Below, piece by piece: positions 62,303-64,000 of a stretch of 64,000 bases of DNA; position 1 is the stretch's first letter; the number at the start of each line of letters is the position of its first letter. The stretch is from Posidonia oceanica (taxonomy: Eukaryota > Streptophyta > Magnoliopsida > Alismatales > Posidoniaceae), in contig JAZBRS010000075.1 of assembly GCA_037176725.1 (NCBI GenBank), positions 75,270,001 to 75,334,000 of the forward strand, written 5' to 3'. The notes below the pieces were generated by a model. It was not told the origin of the DNA, made no database searches, and was given only the letters and a program-made list of their open reading frames with translations. The position numbers and the translations under genes were made by a program.

Positions 62303-63043
62303 CTAAAAACTTAAAGGGGCAAGGACCAAAAGCCCGTGGTTGTGCAAATCCACCAAAAGAGGAGCATGATCTGAGTGGGCTCTAGGAAGATTGGTAACCT
62401 TAACCTGCAAATTCTGACAATGCACGTTCACTAGGCATTTGTCTAATCTGGCCAAAATCTTATCCTCACCTATCTGATTATTGCACCATGTAAATGGAGA
62501 ACCTATGTAACCAGCATCATCAAGCATGCAAGATGACAAACAATCCCTGAATTCATTCATATAAATCTACCTTGGAAAACGTCCACCCTTCTTTTCAGAA
62601 GAAGACAAGATAGAGTTGAAATGACCAACAACAAACCAAGGGCATTGATAATTCATCTCAGCTAAGGAAAATAAATTCTCCCAAAGATTCCTACGTTGCA
62701 CCCCATCACAACTAGCATAAACTAGAGTGACATACCATAGATCCAATATCACTATCAAACAGAGACACTGTAAGAGCCTGATTGAAAACATTCACAACCT
62801 CCATCTGAATCGAAGCTTACCAAAAACCCAGATTTTAGCAAGGCCAGAATTATTAGTAAAAAATTTATCAAAACCCAATGACCTCTTGAGATCTTCACCC
62901 TGATTAACAACGACCATAGGTTCAAGAACAACAACCATATGTGGCTTATGAACATTAACTAGATATTTTAATCTCCTAACCGTAGACCGATTACCCACCC
63001 CTCTAGCATTCCATATGATCTTCTTCATTTGAAAAAATAGCAA
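62303..63043 (-). pseudogene. LINE ORF2 endonuclease, broken and missing a key Asp
   Basis: ORF2 starts at 63043 or at the second Met near 63028, overlapping the ORF1 end. IIWNARGVGN is the N-terminal endonuclease motif (metal-binding Asn). Later parts read LVYASCDGVQRRNLWENL, ILSSSEKKGGRFPR, LARLDKCLVN and the final SDHAPLLVDL motif. The conserved GDFN motif reads GHFN (codon at 62631-62633, CAT on the minus strand), removing the catalytic-site Asp. In-frame stops near 62793 and 62565 and frame changes near 62800 also break it. The expected RNR-like C-terminal helix and the linker to the reverse transcriptase (62068-62302) are in another frame. Confidence 0.9.
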
Positions 63044-63989
63044 AGGTGTTATGAGTACTAGGGAGAGACTTACTTCGAGTCACTGGTCCAGACGATCCCT
63101 TCATGGTACAAGAATCACTGTTATGACCTAAGTCACGTTTCCTTGGCCTTCCACGTCGGCGTTTGACAACAACAATAGCCTTTGTTTCCCCGTTTGTACA
63201 AAAAATACCCTCCTGCATGGTGACCTCTGGTCTAATATCTTCCTCTTGGGCATCTTCGACTACCTTAGCAAGAACATCTTCGTTGATTCCATCAACCGAA
63301 CCAACATTCTCTGTTGTCTTAGAAGCACTTAAAGACTCGCCAGAAACCTCCAGCAACTGAACATCATCCATTGTGGTGCAAATGCCTCTAGCGACGTCCT
63401 TGTGCAAAGAACCAGAAACCTGAGCATGACTAGTATTAGCGTCGTCCTCTTCCTCATGAAACACAGCTCGTAGCATATCATGCACTTTCGGATCTTCATC
63501 CCAAGAAAATGAAGGTTTTTCCGCCACAACCAGATCTTTTTTAAGAGACTCAAACACTTTGGCAATTGTCACATCCACTTGGTCTGTGATTGTCAAAACA
63601 TCATCAAGCTTTAGCACCCTACCTGTGGCCTTCCACACCTTCTTAGTTTTACCCCTACCAGAAGCAACTCGAACCTGAACACTTCCACTCCTGTTTTTAT
63701 GGTTAACACGTTGAGTCTCATCCACACGCGGAAGCGCAGGTGCTCTCTTCTCAGGATTCCTACCACACGAACTCTCCAAATGCCCCCTCTTCCGGCACAA
63801 ATTGCAAAATAAAGGCTGATTTTCAAACTTCATTGGCTGGAACTCCCCATCAGTCTTCGTCCCCACATATACCTTAGTTGGATACTCCTTTGCCAAATCC
63901 ATCTCCACATAGAAACAAGCACAGACCGCCGTCGACTGTGAAGAAGTAGCTGATGCGATACACAACAATGGTCCATATATCTTAGCCAC
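63003..63989 (-). pseudogene. LINE ORF1 (nucleic-acid chaperone) 3' part
   Basis: The frame open from 63989 to 63003 reads YVEMDLAKEYPTKVYVG and FENQPLFCNLCRKRGHLESS, a C-x2-C-x4-H-x4-C zinc knuckle. A basic and acidic tail with a KRRRGRPRKRDLG stretch follows. This layout fits the plant L1 ORF1 family with DUF4283 and a zinc knuckle. The first codon shown is GTG, and a TAA lies two codons upstream near the window edge. The N-terminal RNA-binding domain is therefore either outside the window in another frame or lost. The end overlaps the ORF2 start by up to about 40 bases, a usual L1 arrangement. Confidence 0.82.
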
Positions 63990-64000
63990 AACTTAATAAA

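Larger units (their letters stand above)
49873..64000 (-). mobile_element. L1-type LINE with RNase H, inserted in the satellite
   Basis: Read on the minus strand: ORF1 with a zinc knuckle (64000-63003), then ORF2 with AP-type endonuclease, reverse transcriptase, a zinc-binding reverse transcriptase-associated region and a C-terminal RNase H. A 160-bp tail and a poly(A) (plus-strand T-run at 49873-49886) follow. The 5' end lies beyond the window. ORF2 is interrupted at 51265-60132 by an LTR element, and also carries stops and frame changes of its own. Without the LTR element the visible LINE is about 5.3 kb, normal for plant L1. It is not functional. Confidence 0.93.

Overview
This window is nuclear DNA of a flowering plant. 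The evidence is a 19-exon plant-type beta-galactosidase gene with a C-terminal lectin domain, a three-exon cytosolic thioredoxin h gene, and plant lineages of Copia, Ty3/Gypsy (Tat/Ogre-like) and L1 retroelements nested in one another. The species cannot be fixed from the sequence. The GC-rich first thioredoxin exon and a GC-rich gene fragment near the left end hint weakly at a monocot or early-diverging angiosperm.

Layout. (1) 1-3589: AT-rich flank with a decayed GC-rich gene fragment (about 569-1110) resembling the C-terminal part of WAV3/EDA40-type RING ubiquitin ligases. (2) 3590-32559: an old Copia element on the minus strand (LTRs 3590-3891 and 32238-32559), split by a much younger 22.8-kb Tat/Ogre-like Gypsy element at 7281-30092, also minus. 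The Gypsy element has a perfect 5-bp target duplication, 5.9-kb LTRs (the left one lacks about 2 kb), dual RNase H, and tandem arrays in its LTRs and 3' untranslated region. (3) 32560-39660: upstream region and complete beta-galactosidase gene, plus strand. (4) 39661-42200: intergenic DNA with a MITE-like element and a strong 77-bp-arm hairpin. (5) 42563-45030: thioredoxin h gene, minus strand, with a TATA box and a triplicated intronic repeat. (6) 46016-49872: an AT-rich satellite of about 540-bp monomers arranged as a four-monomer, about 2.16-kb higher-order repeat. (7) 49873-64000: a minus-strand L1 LINE with its own RNase H domain, inserted in the satellite and itself split by an 8.87-kb LTR element (51265-60132) with a TTTTC target duplication and no recognisable gag-pol, so probably non-autonomous.

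Only the beta-galactosidase and thioredoxin genes look functional. One is a secreted cell-wall enzyme and the other a cytosolic redox protein, and nothing links them functionally. The three element coding regions that can be recognised (Copia, Tat-like, L1) are broken by stops and frameshifts, and two of them have also lost a catalytic residue. The order of events is clear: Copia insertion then Tat-like insertion on the left; satellite amplification, then L1 insertion, then the non-autonomous LTR element on the right. I found no clearly new biological system. The best candidates for undescribed sequence are the 540-bp satellite, the non-autonomous LTR family, and the Tat-like element with a 30-bp LTR repeat that stays open in most reading frames.
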